A stretch of DNA of 64,000 bases from Dehalococcoidia bacterium (GCA_022827095.1 JAJDTP010000021.1:194771-258770), one strand, 5' to 3'. Shown: positions 25,875 to 35,212, numbered from the stretch's first letter. The notes: generated from the letters alone by a model not told the origin. Made by a program: numbers and translations.

Positions 25875-27227
25875 ATGGACCGCACCACCGAGCTGTTAAG
25901 CTCCTACGCTTGCAATCTCACCTATGAGGACCTGCCGCCCGAGGTGGTGCATCAAGTCAAGCGCACCGTTGCCGATACGCTGGGCTGCGCCGTCGGTGGC
26001 TACCTGAGCGAGCCGGCCAAGGTGGCCCGCAAGCTGGCCGGAGACGTGACGAGCAAAACCTCGGCCCGGATACTGGGCACATACGACCGGTCGTCGCTGG
26101 ACATGGCCGGGTTCGCTAACGGGGTCATGGTGCGGTATCTGGACTGCAACGACTCGTACTTCTCGCCTGGCGGCGGCCATCCCAGCGACATGATCCCGGC
26201 GGCGCTAGCCGTGGGAGACAGCGTCGAAGCCGACGGACGGACGATCATAACGGCGATCGCATTAGCCTACGAGGCATTCTGCCGTATCGCCGACCACGTG
26301 CCGGACAACCAATGGGATCAGGGCGTCCTCAGCGTGATCGGAGCGGCCTGCGCGGCCGGGAAGATCCTGGGCCTGGACGAAGAGCAGATGGGCCACGCGA
26401 TTTCGCTGGCCGTCGTGCCCAACGTGCCCTTACGCGTGACCCGCATGGGCGAGCTGTCGATGTGGAAAGGCTGCGCCGCCGCCGCGGCGACGCGGGCCGG
26501 CATCTTCGCGGCGCAACTGGCGGCCGAAGGCATGACCGGACCCTTTGAGCCGTTCGAGGGTCGCAAGGGGTTGTGGGAACAGGCGATCGGGTATCCAATC
26601 GAGCTTGACGCCATGGGCGGCGACGATGCTCCGTTTCGGATCAAGGACACGATCTTCAAGTTCTACCCCTCACAGATACACACGCAAGCGCCTATCGACC
26701 TGGCGATCCAACTCCACGACCGGGTGGACGTGGGAGACATCGCGTCGATCAAGATCCAGTCGTATCGTTCTGCGGTGAGCAGCGCGTCGACCGAGCCGGA
26801 AAAGTGGGACCCCAAGACCCGCGAAACGGCCGACCACAGCATCCCGTTCCTGGCGGCTGTCGGCCTCCGGGACGGAGAGGTCACTCCGGCCACGTTTGAG
26901 CCGGATCGCATAGCTGACTCCGGACTGCGCGCGGTCATCAACAAGATGCGGATCGACGAAAACGCGGAGTTCACGGAGCGATACCCTGCCGAGTACAACT
27001 GCCGCATCGAGGTGATCAAGAACAACGGGCAAACCGAGGTGGCGGAAACCAGCTTCCCCAAGGGGCATGGCAAGAATCCTCTGAGCGATGCCGACGTGGA
27101 CGCCAAGTTCCGACGGCTGGCCTGTCCCACTATCACCGAGCAGCAATGCGAACAAGCGCTGGAGCTGATCTGGTCGCTGGAGAACCTTCCCAACATCCAG
27201 GACATATTCGACAGCTTAGTGGTGTAA
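25875..27227 (+). CDS. MmgE/PrpD family protein
   Basis: 450 aa, close to the family's usual length. The two-domain pattern is typical: an all-helical first domain (TLGCAVGGYLSEPAKVARK, then RYLDCNDSYFSPGGGHPSDM and MIPAALAVGD) and a second domain with KFYPSQIHTQAPIDLAIQL. Known members include 2-methylcitrate dehydratase and related iminodisuccinate-type enzymes, but many members are of unknown substrate. GAGG lies 10 bases before the ATG at 25875. An ATG at 25866 is possible but too close to that site. It has no prpB or prpC neighbours. Confidence 0.82.
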   Translation: MDRTTELLSSYACNLTYEDLPPEVVHQVKRTVADTLGCAVGGYLSEPAKVARKLAGDVTSKTSARILGTYDRSSLDMAGFANGVMVRYLDCNDSYFSPGGGHPSDMIPAALAVGDSVEADGRTIITAIALAYEAFCRIADHVPDNQWDQGVLSVIGAACAAGKILGLDEEQMGHAISLAVVPNVPLRVTRMGELSMWKGCAAAAATRAGIFAAQLAAEGMTGPFEPFEGRKGLWEQAIGYPIELDAMGGDDAPFRIKDTIFKFYPSQIHTQAPIDLAIQLHDRVDVGDIASIKIQSYRSAVSSASTEPEKWDPKTRETADHSIPFLAAVGLRDGEVTPATFEPDRIADSGLRAVINKMRIDENAEFTERYPAEYNCRIEVIKNNGQTEVAETSFPKGHGKNPLSDADVDAKFRRLACPTITEQQCEQALELIWSLENLPNIQDIFDSLVV

Positions 27228-27351
27228 CTAGGAGGATCCGGTTTCCGCGGGTCTCGCCAACTATCTATGACCTGAGCAATCCGGGCAGACGGGCCGGACG
27301 TATATACGGATAACCGAGCGTTATTGAACCCCTGATAACTTTGGAGGGGTG

Positions 27352-27924
27352 GTGTCAGATAACCCACATCGCGAAGACGCCCAGCGCATAGCATCAGTCG
27401 GCGCCGGCGACGAAAGAGCCCTGGAAGAGATCTATGATCGTTACGCTCAACGGGTTTTTTCGCTGGCAGTATCGGTCCTGAAGGACGAAGCCTTGGCCGA
27501 GGATGCGGTTCAGGAGGTATTCACCAATATTTGGTTGAAGGCCGATAGCTACCGGCCTGAAATGGCGGCACCCAGTACTTGGATCATGTCCGTAGCGCAC
27601 CACAAGGTCGTGGACATGTACCGATCCCGCAAGCGCACCACGGATCACACGGTGTATCCGGAGATGGACGCGCTGCACCGGATACCCGACGCTAAAATAA
27701 GCGTGGAACGCGAGGTGGAGCGCGGTTTTGACGCCAGGCTGGTGCGCGAGGCGCTGCTGACCCTGCCTGAGGAGCAGAGCCGACCGTTGTACCTCTCAGC
27801 TTGGCACGGTTACAGCCAATCAGAGATCTCTAACATGTTGGGGATACCGCTGGGAACCGTCAAGACCCGAATGCGTCTCGGCATGCAAAAGCTAAAGGCA
27901 GCGTTGGAATCTCATGTGGTCTGA
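27352..27924 (+). CDS. ECF-type RNA polymerase sigma factor
   Basis: 190 aa. Region 2 is seen in AEDAVQEVFTNIWLKADSY and PSTWIMSVAHHKVVDMYR, and region 4 in LTLPEEQSRPLYLSAWHGYSQSEISNMLGIPLGTVKTRMRLGMQKL. It directs core RNA polymerase to stress-type promoters. Start codons GTG 27349 or 27352 lie behind GGAGG (27343-27347); the second is preferred. It overlaps the anti-sigma gene by 11 bases, the usual arrangement for a sigma factor held by its own membrane anti-sigma factor. Confidence 0.92.
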   Translation: MSDNPHREDAQRIASVGAGDERALEEIYDRYAQRVFSLAVSVLKDEALAEDAVQEVFTNIWLKADSYRPEMAAPSTWIMSVAHHKVVDMYRSRKRTTDHTVYPEMDALHRIPDAKISVEREVERGFDARLVREALLTLPEEQSRPLYLSAWHGYSQSEISNMLGIPLGTVKTRMRLGMQKLKAALESHVV

Positions 27925-29014
27925 CAATCCAGGCGAAATATACGGCGCATCGGAGCATCCCGAAGGGGAGCTGGCCGCCTTTGCGCTCAACGCGCTGGAC
28001 GACGCCGAGTTCCAGGCGGTGTTCCACCATGTGATCCGGTGCCCGCACTGCCAAGAAGTTTTGCTGGGTTTTCAGGAGACGGCGGCGAAGCTTACAGCCG
28101 CGGTCCCGGAGACTCCGCTGCCGGCTGGCCTGAAGCAGAAGGTCCTGTCCGCGACGGTTGGAGGGCCGGACACGGCCCCGAGGGTGACCCGACCGATGCC
28201 GTCTGATCCGCGCTGGTCAATTCGCCGGCTGCGGCGATGGATCGCGCCGGCAGCGATCGGCGCGGTGAGCATGGTGCTGGTGGCGTCGCTTGCATTCATC
28301 GTTTCGCAGCACCAGGAGATTCGGAGCCTGGAAGCGGAGCGGGACCAGATGGCCGTGCATCAGGAAACGGTTGCGCTGGCGTCGGCGACGGCGGCAATCG
28401 CAGCACTGGCGCCCGCAGAGGACCCGTCACCCGAGGGGGCGCAGGCGAGCGCCGGATCGTCCCCGGTCGCGGCGGAGAACGAAGCCCGAGTCAGCAATCC
28501 AGTGGGTTCAGCGAACCTGGCCAGGAACATCAACCAGGTGGGGGGTTCGTCTAGCGTTACGGCGCAAGCCGAGGACGGGACCGAGTCCGTGGACCAGGTC
28601 AAGAAGGAAATGGCGGACATGGTCCAGGCCACCGTGCTTTCGGCGCAACCAGAAACAGAAAAACTTCCGATGACGTCACCTTTGGGAACGGAACCGACGG
28701 CCCACGGCCTGCTGATGCTGCATCCTTCCGGCAAACGTGGCGTCCTGATGGTTTCCGGGATGCCGGCGGATACCTACCAGATCTGGTTGGTTCGCAATGA
28801 CCAGCGGATGTTGATCGACCGTATCGTGGTGAACGAGGATGACGGAAGCGGCGTCAAGGATCTGGAACTGGACGAATCCGTGTTCGGGTTCAACGAGGTG
28901 GCGTTGCTGCCGGACGAGCGGCACGGTCCGACGGCACCCACGGGCGAGAAGTTCCTGAGCGCCCGCATAATCGGTGGACCGCCGGTGCCGCCGTCGATCT
29001 GGAGAGGGAGGTGA
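27914..29014 (+). CDS. membrane anti-sigma factor with RskA-like C-terminus
   Basis: 366 aa. The N-terminal cytoplasmic part has the zinc anti-sigma motif HHVIRCPHC (H-x3-C-x2-C, about residues 36-44). One membrane helix follows at about 97-118 (APAAIGAVSMVLVASLAF). Next come a coiled, Ala/Ser-rich linker and an extracytoplasmic RskA-type domain near the C-terminus (GVLMVSGMPADTYQIWLVRNDQ). It would sequester the co-encoded ECF factor and release it after a signal, probably oxidative, reaches the zinc site or outer domain. Confidence 0.88.
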   Translation: MWSDNPGEIYGASEHPEGELAAFALNALDDAEFQAVFHHVIRCPHCQEVLLGFQETAAKLTAAVPETPLPAGLKQKVLSATVGGPDTAPRVTRPMPSDPRWSIRRLRRWIAPAAIGAVSMVLVASLAFIVSQHQEIRSLEAERDQMAVHQETVALASATAAIAALAPAEDPSPEGAQASAGSSPVAAENEARVSNPVGSANLARNINQVGGSSSVTAQAEDGTESVDQVKKEMADMVQATVLSAQPETEKLPMTSPLGTEPTAHGLLMLHPSGKRGVLMVSGMPADTYQIWLVRNDQRMLIDRIVVNEDDGSGVKDLELDESVFGFNEVALLPDERHGPTAPTGEKFLSARIIGGPPVPPSIWRGR

Positions 29015-29020
29015 TGCAAC

Positions 29021-29173
29021 ATGACCAGCCAGAGAACTGTGCCTCAAGCTCCCCGTCCCCCGAGGCGTGACGACGGGCTGGACTGCGAGATCTGCGGCAA
29101 CCGTATGTACGAACGCAGTTGCAAGATCATCTGCCGCAACTGTGGGTTCACCAGGGACTGCTCGGATCCGTAG
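29021..29173 (+). CDS. 50-aa zinc-ribbon protein
   Basis: Short gene directly after the anti-sigma factor. The product starts MTSQRTVPQAPRPPRRDD and carries CEIC about 13 residues before a C-x5-C-x2-C cluster (CKIICRNC, then DC near the end), a plausible zinc ribbon. GGAGAGGGAGG lies in the 20 bases before the ATG. Its position between the anti-sigma and a lipoprotein gene suggests the same transcript. The function is unknown. It may be a DNA- or protein-binding accessory factor. Confidence 0.65.
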   Translation: MTSQRTVPQAPRPPRRDDGLDCEICGNRMYERSCKIICRNCGFTRDCSDP

Positions 29174-29210
29174 TGGCCGGCGGGATCAATCAGGGAAGGC
29201 CGCGCTGCGC

Positions 29211-29888
29211 ATGACGTTGGGCGGCCCGATTTGGGTTCCGGCGGCGTTGGCGTTGGCGCTGTTGGTGTTGGCGGGTTGCCGATCGGACACCGGGATTCAA
29301 CCCGACGCAACGATGCCATTTCCGGAGTCTCCGGCGCTTGCCCCAACTGTTCCCGCGGTTGAGTGGACACCGTTTCCGACGTCCCAACCGGGAGTAGAAT
29401 ACCGGCGCATACCCCCGCTGCTGGATTTCAACGTATTTTTGTAACGTGCAGCGAACGCTCTCTATCCGACCCTGTTGCTATCCTATCGTCCGTACAATGC
29501 ATGCAGCGCTCCGGAGCTGGAGAATCGAGTTGAATGGTGGCCGGGTAAAATACTGGTGGATGCGTATCAGTTGGTTGGTTTCCCCGAAAAGGGCTGCCCC
29601 AGTGGCAACCTCCCGCATGTCTATCAATCCGTTCCGCTGGACAAATTTACCGACGGCGATGAGATTTACGTGAACGGCGAGTTCATGTTCAAGGCGGTGG
29701 ATTTCGCCATTTGCTACGATTTCACGTATGGGCGATGCCCAACAGGTTGCGTACGACAATGCCGTTCGAGTCACTGTAGTGAAGACGGCATCTGTACCGC
29801 AGACTGTAACGGGCCGGGCAGTTGCCGTCCCCCGAACTGGGACCGGCGGGATTATGAGCCTCCGGTGCGGATCGGGTACGATCCGTGA
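29211..29888 (+). pseudogene. cysteine-rich lipoprotein gene interrupted by in-frame TAA
   Basis: The first segment (29211-29444) has a lipoprotein signal peptide, about MTLGGPIWVPAALALALLVL, with lipobox LAGC and a Pro/Thr linker. It ends at TAA 29442-29444. Directly after it, in the same frame and with no start codon before TTG 29475, the reading continues to 29888 with a secreted-looking domain containing ten cysteines, eight of them between about 29709 and 29830. A single ancestral gene of about 225 aa is the simplest reading. Alternatives are a split gene with a TTG start at 29475, or a sequencing error. No homologue is recognised. Confidence 0.6.
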
Positions 29889-29921
29889 CAAGTGACGCCG
29901 TAGTAAGTAATCAAAGGGCCG

Positions 29922-31349
29922 TCAGGAGCTGATGGGGAACGGCCACCATTCCGGGGCGTTGCGCAGAGGCAAGCGCTGGAATAGTTCCGGTTGCGTCGCG
30001 ACGGCAAGGCGCATGGCCTCCAGAATCGGCTCACGGATGGAACGGTGGGCCTGGCGGGAACTGCGCAGCTTGAACAGGTGGTAGCATTCGCGGAGGTTCA
30101 TCCGGGACAGGACCCGCTGGCGGTGGGCGTGGGTTACGGCGTATTGGGCCACTGCGGGGCGCTCACCCGCTAACGCCGCATACAGCCGCTCTGACTGCGA
30201 GACGGCCGACTCGAATACATCGGTCAGGCCGGACTGTTCAACCAAAGGCGGCGTATCGCAGCCGTTGGCGACGGTGAGCGGCTGTCCGAGGTAGGTCTGC
30301 ATCCGGTGGCGACGGAATTCCCGCATGGCACCATAGTCGAAGACGAACTCGAAGGTGTAGCCGGCCAGCTCGAACTCGCGGGGTGTGGCATCGTGCGGGC
30401 CGATGTCCCGGACAGCGCCGTCGATCAGCTCGATGCGCTGCACTTCGGTCATGGCTTCGGACACGGCGAGAGCGTGGCCGTAGTCACCGCCCCGGCGGAA
30501 AAGTAGGGCGGCCGCGAGCTTGCGCGTGGCGTCGCGGTCGTAATCGAGCAGCCTGACGGATATTGGCGAGGCCTCGGGCGCCGCTTCGTCCGTCGGGGCA
30601 GGCACTTGCCGGTGTCCGGCGAGGTAGGCGCTGTGATCGGCATACTTGACGAGGGTGGGGGTGATCGAACGGCCCTGTTCGCGCAACTCTGAGCCCACAT
30701 CGCGCTCCTCGGCCAAGTCCGAGGACATCAACTTGCTGATGGCATGTTCAAGGGTGCGCGCGTTGGCGGTGACGCCCACGTTGGTGAGGGTGGACGCGGG
30801 CAGGACGGCGCGGCAGGCATCGGTGGCCTGGCGGCGCAGCCGCAGGTCGTAAGCAGAATCGCGCTCGCCATCGCGCTGGGGCTGCCGGGTCCGCAGATGG
30901 GACATGAGGCCGTCGATGAGCTGGGCGTAGGCCACGAACAGGGCGCGACATACGGAAACGTACTCGGCCCGGAGAGCAGGAAGATTGTCCAGCTCGGACG
31001 GGATATGGAAACTCTCGGGGTCGATGACCTGGTAGCGGGAGGACTTCTCGGTGTACGACGCCAGGCGGTTATCTTCCAGGGTGTCGCAGGCCAGGCGGGA
31101 AATGTTCTCCACGGCCAGGTGAAGTACCGCGTGCTCGGCCACCGAGGCATGGCCATATCCGACTACCCATCGTTCGTTGAAATCGGCGGCGCGCTCAGCA
31201 GAGACCTGGGTGGCGATTTCGTCGAAGGGCTCGGGCCGTCGGGAGGTCATCGCGAAGGTGACCGCGATTTGCTCCTCAGTGAGATCGCGCGGCGAAAGGG
31301 GGTAGATGCGGCGTTGACTATCCGACTGCTGGTCGGGTGGTTGCTGCAT
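29922..31349 (-). CDS. thyX: double-length FAD-dependent thymidylate synthase (ThyX)
   Basis: 475 aa, twice the usual 220-250. The N-terminal half (about 1-245) has WVVGYGHASVAEHAV and, at 94-106, NRLASYTEKSSRY, a variant of the ThyX signature RHRxxSxNxxSxRY in which the first R-H pair and the Asn are changed. The C-terminal half (about 262-475) is a second ThyX-like fold with EFRRHRMQTYLGQ (345-356), keeping the R-H-R. ThyX makes dTMP from dUMP using FAD, NADPH and methylene-tetrahydrofolate. The two halves may supply complementary active-site residues that are normally shared between subunits of the homotetramer. Confidence 0.8.
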   Translation of the reverse strand: MQQPPDQQSDSQRRIYPLSPRDLTEEQIAVTFAMTSRRPEPFDEIATQVSAERAADFNERWVVGYGHASVAEHAVLHLAVENISRLACDTLEDNRLASYTEKSSRYQVIDPESFHIPSELDNLPALRAEYVSVCRALFVAYAQLIDGLMSHLRTRQPQRDGERDSAYDLRLRRQATDACRAVLPASTLTNVGVTANARTLEHAISKLMSSDLAEERDVGSELREQGRSITPTLVKYADHSAYLAGHRQVPAPTDEAAPEASPISVRLLDYDRDATRKLAAALLFRRGGDYGHALAVSEAMTEVQRIELIDGAVRDIGPHDATPREFELAGYTFEFVFDYGAMREFRRHRMQTYLGQPLTVANGCDTPPLVEQSGLTDVFESAVSQSERLYAALAGERPAVAQYAVTHAHRQRVLSRMNLRECYHLFKLRSSRQAHRSIREPILEAMRLAVATQPELFQRLPLRNAPEWWPFPISS

Positions 31350-31394
31350 ACGATCGAAGAATCTCCTATCTGGAGCGCATTGTAACTACTATCG

Positions 31395-31421
31395 AAAAGG
31401 CCGCCCAATTAGCGGGCGGCC
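31395..31421 (-). terminator. Rho-independent terminator after the methyltransferase
   Basis: A perfect 8-bp GC stem (399-406 with 414-421 after 31000) has a 7-base loop and is followed on the minus strand by TTTTC. It lies between the methyltransferase stop (31450) and the ThyX start (31349), and so ends the dehydrogenase operon transcript. Confidence 0.75.
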
Positions 31422-31449
31422 GTTCAGTAAGGGTTTTCGGAAGCTGGGA

Positions 31450-32244
31450 TCAGTTGGGGCTCAGCTCACAGACAAGGACAGCCCAATGATGGACGAACTT
31501 AAGGCGACCCTCTTCGCGGTGGGCCAGCATCCCGGTGGGCGTGCCCCCGGCGATTTCTTCCTCAAACGCCTGATGAATGGTGGCCCGGACGTCCTCGCCG
31601 GTGGCGGTCACGTCCATCCACTCATCGAGGTCACGCACAGCTTTGTTTTCGCTGGTGGTGACGACTCTGAGCCCGGAGCGCTGCGCCAGGGCGGTCAGAT
31701 CAGTCAGGCAGAAAGCGGTGGTATGCGACGGATCCCGCAAACGCTCCAGCCGGTTGTGAGTGTCGGCAATGGCAGGGTCGTCGGAGATGGTAATGTCAAC
31801 TATGGTGACCCTGCCGTTTGGTTTGCAGACGCGGCGCATTTCGCCCAGTTCGACTTCGGGGTCTTCAAAGTGGTGTACGGCGATACGGCTGATGATCAGA
31901 TCGAAGGAATCGTCGGGATAAGGCAGTGAAGTGGCGTCGCCCTCATCGAAGGTAAGGTTGGCAAAACCGGAGTCGGCGGCGATCTGACGGGCTTGTGCGA
32001 GCATCTCGGGCGTCACGTCGATGCCGGTGACGTGAGAAACGCAAGGGGACAGATCCCGTGCCAGAAGACCCGTGCCGGTGGCGACATCCAAAACGGTCTC
32101 AGATCCGATGAGGCCGAGCGTATCGATGATCCACGGTCCAATCGCGCGGTTGCCTTGACCGCCGATTGACTGCTCGAACCGGGAGGACTGGATGCGAAAT
32201 TGTTCGCGAACCGTTTCGGTGTGACGGCTGTGGTCGGTGGACAT
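31450..32244 (-). CDS. class I SAM-dependent methyltransferase
   Basis: 264 aa. Motif I is VLDVATGTGLLARDL (about residues 56-70). Further motifs are TGIDVTPEMLAQA, FDEGDATSLPYPDDSFDLIISR and EMRRVCKPNGRVTIVD, typical of the UbiE/Methyltransf_11 group. AGGAG precedes the ATG. It starts three bases after the ThDP gene stop and is the last gene of the operon before a terminator. It could methylate a quinone, lipid or small molecule; the target is unknown. Confidence 0.85.
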   Translation of the reverse strand: MSTDHSRHTETVREQFRIQSSRFEQSIGGQGNRAIGPWIIDTLGLIGSETVLDVATGTGLLARDLSPCVSHVTGIDVTPEMLAQARQIAADSGFANLTFDEGDATSLPYPDDSFDLIISRIAVHHFEDPEVELGEMRRVCKPNGRVTIVDITISDDPAIADTHNRLERLRDPSHTTAFCLTDLTALAQRSGLRVVTTSENKAVRDLDEWMDVTATGEDVRATIHQAFEEEIAGGTPTGMLAHREEGRLKFVHHWAVLVCELSPN

Positions 32245-32247
32245 TGG

Positions 32248-33885
32248 CTAACTCCTGCAGAAGGCGGGGAAACCGTCGGGCATCACGACCTCGATGAGAT
32301 GGATGCGGTCGGCGGTTATGGCGTCCTGTACGGCGCGGGTCATCTCGGAAACGTTGCGGACCTGGGTGCCGCCGATGCCGTAAGCGTCCGCGAGTTTCAT
32401 GAAGTCGGGGTTGACCAAGTCCGTCGCCATCTGTCGACTTCCGCGATCACGTTGATAGCCTTTGAGGACGCCCCACGCGTTGTCGTTGAACACCATTACG
32501 ATGGGGTTGATGCCGTACTGGACGGCGGTGCCGAGTTCCTGGGCGTTGTACTGGAAGCCACCGTCTCCGGACACGCAGATTACGGGGCTACCGGGTCGGC
32601 CGACCTTGGCTCCTATGGAGGCGGGGAAAGCGAAGCCCAGTCCTGCCCAGCCGTGGGGGTACATGTAGCTGCGGGGCTGGTCCATCTGGAGGCAGCGCAC
32701 GGCGCGGTTGGCCGGGACGGTGGCATCCAGAGAGAAGATGGTGTCGTCAGGAATAACCGAGCGGATGGCTTCCCACGCGCGCAGTTCGGGGCCCCACTGT
32801 TCCTGCAGCCCGGAGTAAATGCTGGCCTTCAGGTCGGCGATTTCCCGTCGATAGTCGTCGCTGGTGCCGAGATCGTCACCGGCGGCGCTGAGGAACTGGC
32901 GGACCACCGCCCCACTGTTGGCGGCGATACCGACCTCGGTGTCGTAGTTCTTACCGATATAGTCCTCGTCCAGCAAGACGTGGACGATCTTTTCGGGGAG
33001 CTTGACGCCTACCCCGGAAGTTGAGCGGTAGGGCAGGTTGCTGCCCAGCACCAACGCGACGTCGCAATCGGCCATCCATTCCAGGACCGGGTTCTGACCC
33101 CAGATGCGATTGCCGAGGGCCATGCCCAGAGACAGCGGGTGGCTCTCCGGGAAAGTGCCCTTGGCGCCGTCGCCGGTGACCACGGGAGCGCCGATCTTTT
33201 CGGCCAGGCGGATTATGTCATCCGCTCCGCCAGTGGTATGTATCTCTTCGCCGAGGAAGATCACAGGACGCTTGGCGGCGCGGAGCAAGTTCCAGGCGCG
33301 TTCCACCTGTACCGGGTCACCCTGGGGGACGTCCGGGTCTCGGGGCCGCAGCACCTCGACCTCCGCCTGTTGACCGAGGAGGTCGGTGGGCACCTCAAGC
33401 TCGATGGGGCGGGGACGGCGTTCACCGAAGCGAACGAACGCCTCGACAAAATGGTCCGGGATGGACTCGATCTGATCGATGCGAGCGTTCCAGTCGGTGA
33501 CGGCGGCGAACATGCCCAACTGGTCCTTGGTCTCATGGGTCGCCATCTTGCCGCTGCCCACGAACTCGGCTTCGACGTTGGTGGTCACCTGAAGGATGGA
33601 TGAAGCGGAGAAATAAGCCTCGCCCATCGCGCCGACCGAATCGGCAGCGCCCGGGCCGGTGCTGGTCAAGATAACCCCGGGGCGTCCGGTGGCGCGCGAG
33701 TAGCCGTCGGCCATGTAGCCGCAACCCAACTCGAGGCGACCGCCGATGAAACGCACGTCGTCCTGCTTGTCAAACAGGGCATCGAAAAGGTCGAGGGTGT
33801 GGACGGAGATGATGCCGAACACAGTGTCGACACCCTGGGCCTGGAGAGACGCGACCACAGCCTGGCCGCCGGTCATCTGGGGCAT
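32248..33885 (-). CDS. ThDP-dependent acetolactate synthase-like enzyme
   Basis: 545 aa, three-domain ThDP enzyme. The catalytic Glu is E52 (GGRLELGCGYMADGYSRATG, where Leu replaces the usual His before Glu). The diphosphate motif is GDGGFQYNAQELGTAVQYG with VMVFNDNAWG. It is the fifth gene of the 2-oxoacid dehydrogenase operon, 30 bases after the E2 gene, so it may act on the same 2-oxoacid or supply it. The small downstream gap ties it to the methyltransferase. Confidence 0.8.
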   Translation of the reverse strand: MPQMTGGQAVVASLQAQGVDTVFGIISVHTLDLFDALFDKQDDVRFIGGRLELGCGYMADGYSRATGRPGVILTSTGPGAADSVGAMGEAYFSASSILQVTTNVEAEFVGSGKMATHETKDQLGMFAAVTDWNARIDQIESIPDHFVEAFVRFGERRPRPIELEVPTDLLGQQAEVEVLRPRDPDVPQGDPVQVERAWNLLRAAKRPVIFLGEEIHTTGGADDIIRLAEKIGAPVVTGDGAKGTFPESHPLSLGMALGNRIWGQNPVLEWMADCDVALVLGSNLPYRSTSGVGVKLPEKIVHVLLDEDYIGKNYDTEVGIAANSGAVVRQFLSAAGDDLGTSDDYRREIADLKASIYSGLQEQWGPELRAWEAIRSVIPDDTIFSLDATVPANRAVRCLQMDQPRSYMYPHGWAGLGFAFPASIGAKVGRPGSPVICVSGDGGFQYNAQELGTAVQYGINPIVMVFNDNAWGVLKGYQRDRGSRQMATDLVNPDFMKLADAYGIGGTQVRNVSEMTRAVQDAITADRIHLIEVVMPDGFPAFCRS

Positions 33886-33914
33886 GGTTGGAGCTCCGTG
33901 GGTTCGCAGGGGGA

Positions 33915-35150
33915 TTAGAGCAGAAGGCTGACCGGGTTTTCGAGGACCCGCTTGATTTCCATCAGGAACTGGGCCGCCTCGGCGCCGTCGGCAACGCGGT
34001 GGTCGGTGGAAAGGGTGGCCTTCATCATGGTTCCGACCGCGATTTCGCCACCGCGAACGACGGGCTGCTGCTTGACGCTGCCGACCGCGAGGATTGCGGC
34101 GTGGGGCGGGTAGATGATGGCGGTGAAGCTCTCGACGTCGAACATGCCCATATTGCTGATGCTGAACGTCGTGCTGCTGTATTCCTCGTTGCGCAGGGTG
34201 CCGCTGTTGGCGCGGGCAATGAGATCCTTGGTGGCAGCGGCGATCTGGAGTAGGCTCTTGCCCTCGCAGTTGCTGACGCCGGGCAGGATCAGGCCCGATT
34301 CCAGGGCGATAGCGATGCCGATGTTCATGGCGCCGTGGACTTCCAGATGGTCGCCACGGTAGAAGGAGTTGAACTTGGGATGCTTGACCAGCGCCAGGGC
34401 ACAGGCCTTGACCATGAGGTCATTGACGCTGACCCGGTTTTCCGGGTCGGCGGCATCGTTCACGTCGCGACGCATGGACATGGCCTTTTCCATGTCGATC
34501 TCGGCAGTGACGTAGAAATGGGGAGCGGTGGATTTGCTGTCCGAGGTGACGCGCGCAATGGTCTGACGCATCCTGCTGAGTTCGATGCGCGAATCGGCGG
34601 GAGCGGCGACCGGCTCCGCGGTAACTGCGGGCGCAGGAGCAGGGGCGGGTGCGGCGGCCGGGGCCTGGAAGCTTTCCACGTCCCGTTCGGTGATGCGACC
34701 GTTGGGGCCGGTGCCAGTGACCAGAGACAGGTCGATGCCTCGCTCGCCGGCCAGGCGGCGGGCGATGGGGGAGGCGCGCACTTCACCATTCGGTGAGGGC
34801 GCGGGCGCCGCCGCCGGTTGCGGGTCGGCAGGCGCCGAGGCTGGCGCAGGAGTCGGAGCCGGGGCCGCTGCCGGGCTGGCGGCGGGGGCTGCCGCTTCCG
34901 GTACGGCCTCGCCGGGTTCAGTGATTATGGCGATCAATTCTCCGACGGGGACCGCGACGCCGGCTTCCGCCACGATGCGACCCAGAACTCCGCCGGTGTA
35001 GGCCTCGAATTCTACCGTGGCCTTGTCGGTTTCGATGTCGGCGATGACCTCGCCGCGGTCAACGGTCTCGCCCTCCTGCTTGTACCAGCGGACGACGGTG
35101 CCTTCGCGCATATCGTATCCCATCTGGGGCATGACGACGTTGGTAGCCAC
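33915..35150 (-). CDS. pdhC: dihydrolipoamide acyltransferase (E2) of 2-oxoacid dehydrogenase
   Basis: 411 aa with the standard E2 order: one lipoyl domain (lipoyl-Lys in ADIETDKATVEFEAY, about residues 36-50), an Ala/Pro-rich linker, a peripheral-subunit-binding domain (ASPIARRLAGERGIDLSLV, about 125-143), a second linker, and the catalytic domain ending in DHRVADGAEAAQF with the active-site His and Asp. It passes acyl groups from E1 to CoA. The GTG start follows AGGAG. The operon gives the full complex. The acyl type (pyruvate or branched-chain) is not certain. Confidence 0.9.
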   Translation of the reverse strand: MATNVVMPQMGYDMREGTVVRWYKQEGETVDRGEVIADIETDKATVEFEAYTGGVLGRIVAEAGVAVPVGELIAIITEPGEAVPEAAAPAASPAAAPAPTPAPASAPADPQPAAAPAPSPNGEVRASPIARRLAGERGIDLSLVTGTGPNGRITERDVESFQAPAAAPAPAPAPAVTAEPVAAPADSRIELSRMRQTIARVTSDSKSTAPHFYVTAEIDMEKAMSMRRDVNDAADPENRVSVNDLMVKACALALVKHPKFNSFYRGDHLEVHGAMNIGIAIALESGLILPGVSNCEGKSLLQIAAATKDLIARANSGTLRNEEYSSTTFSISNMGMFDVESFTAIIYPPHAAILAVGSVKQQPVVRGGEIAVGTMMKATLSTDHRVADGAEAAQFLMEIKRVLENPVSLLL

Positions 35151-35212
35151 GATGTTCTCCTGTGGATTGCTAGTGTCGAGTGGTATCGGCGGCGTGGAAC
35201 GACCGACGAGGT

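Noticed and set aside
29442-29444. Stop in the lipoprotein gene as another recoded selenocysteine
   Set aside because: The codon is TAA, not TGA, and no SECIS-like hairpin is visible after it.
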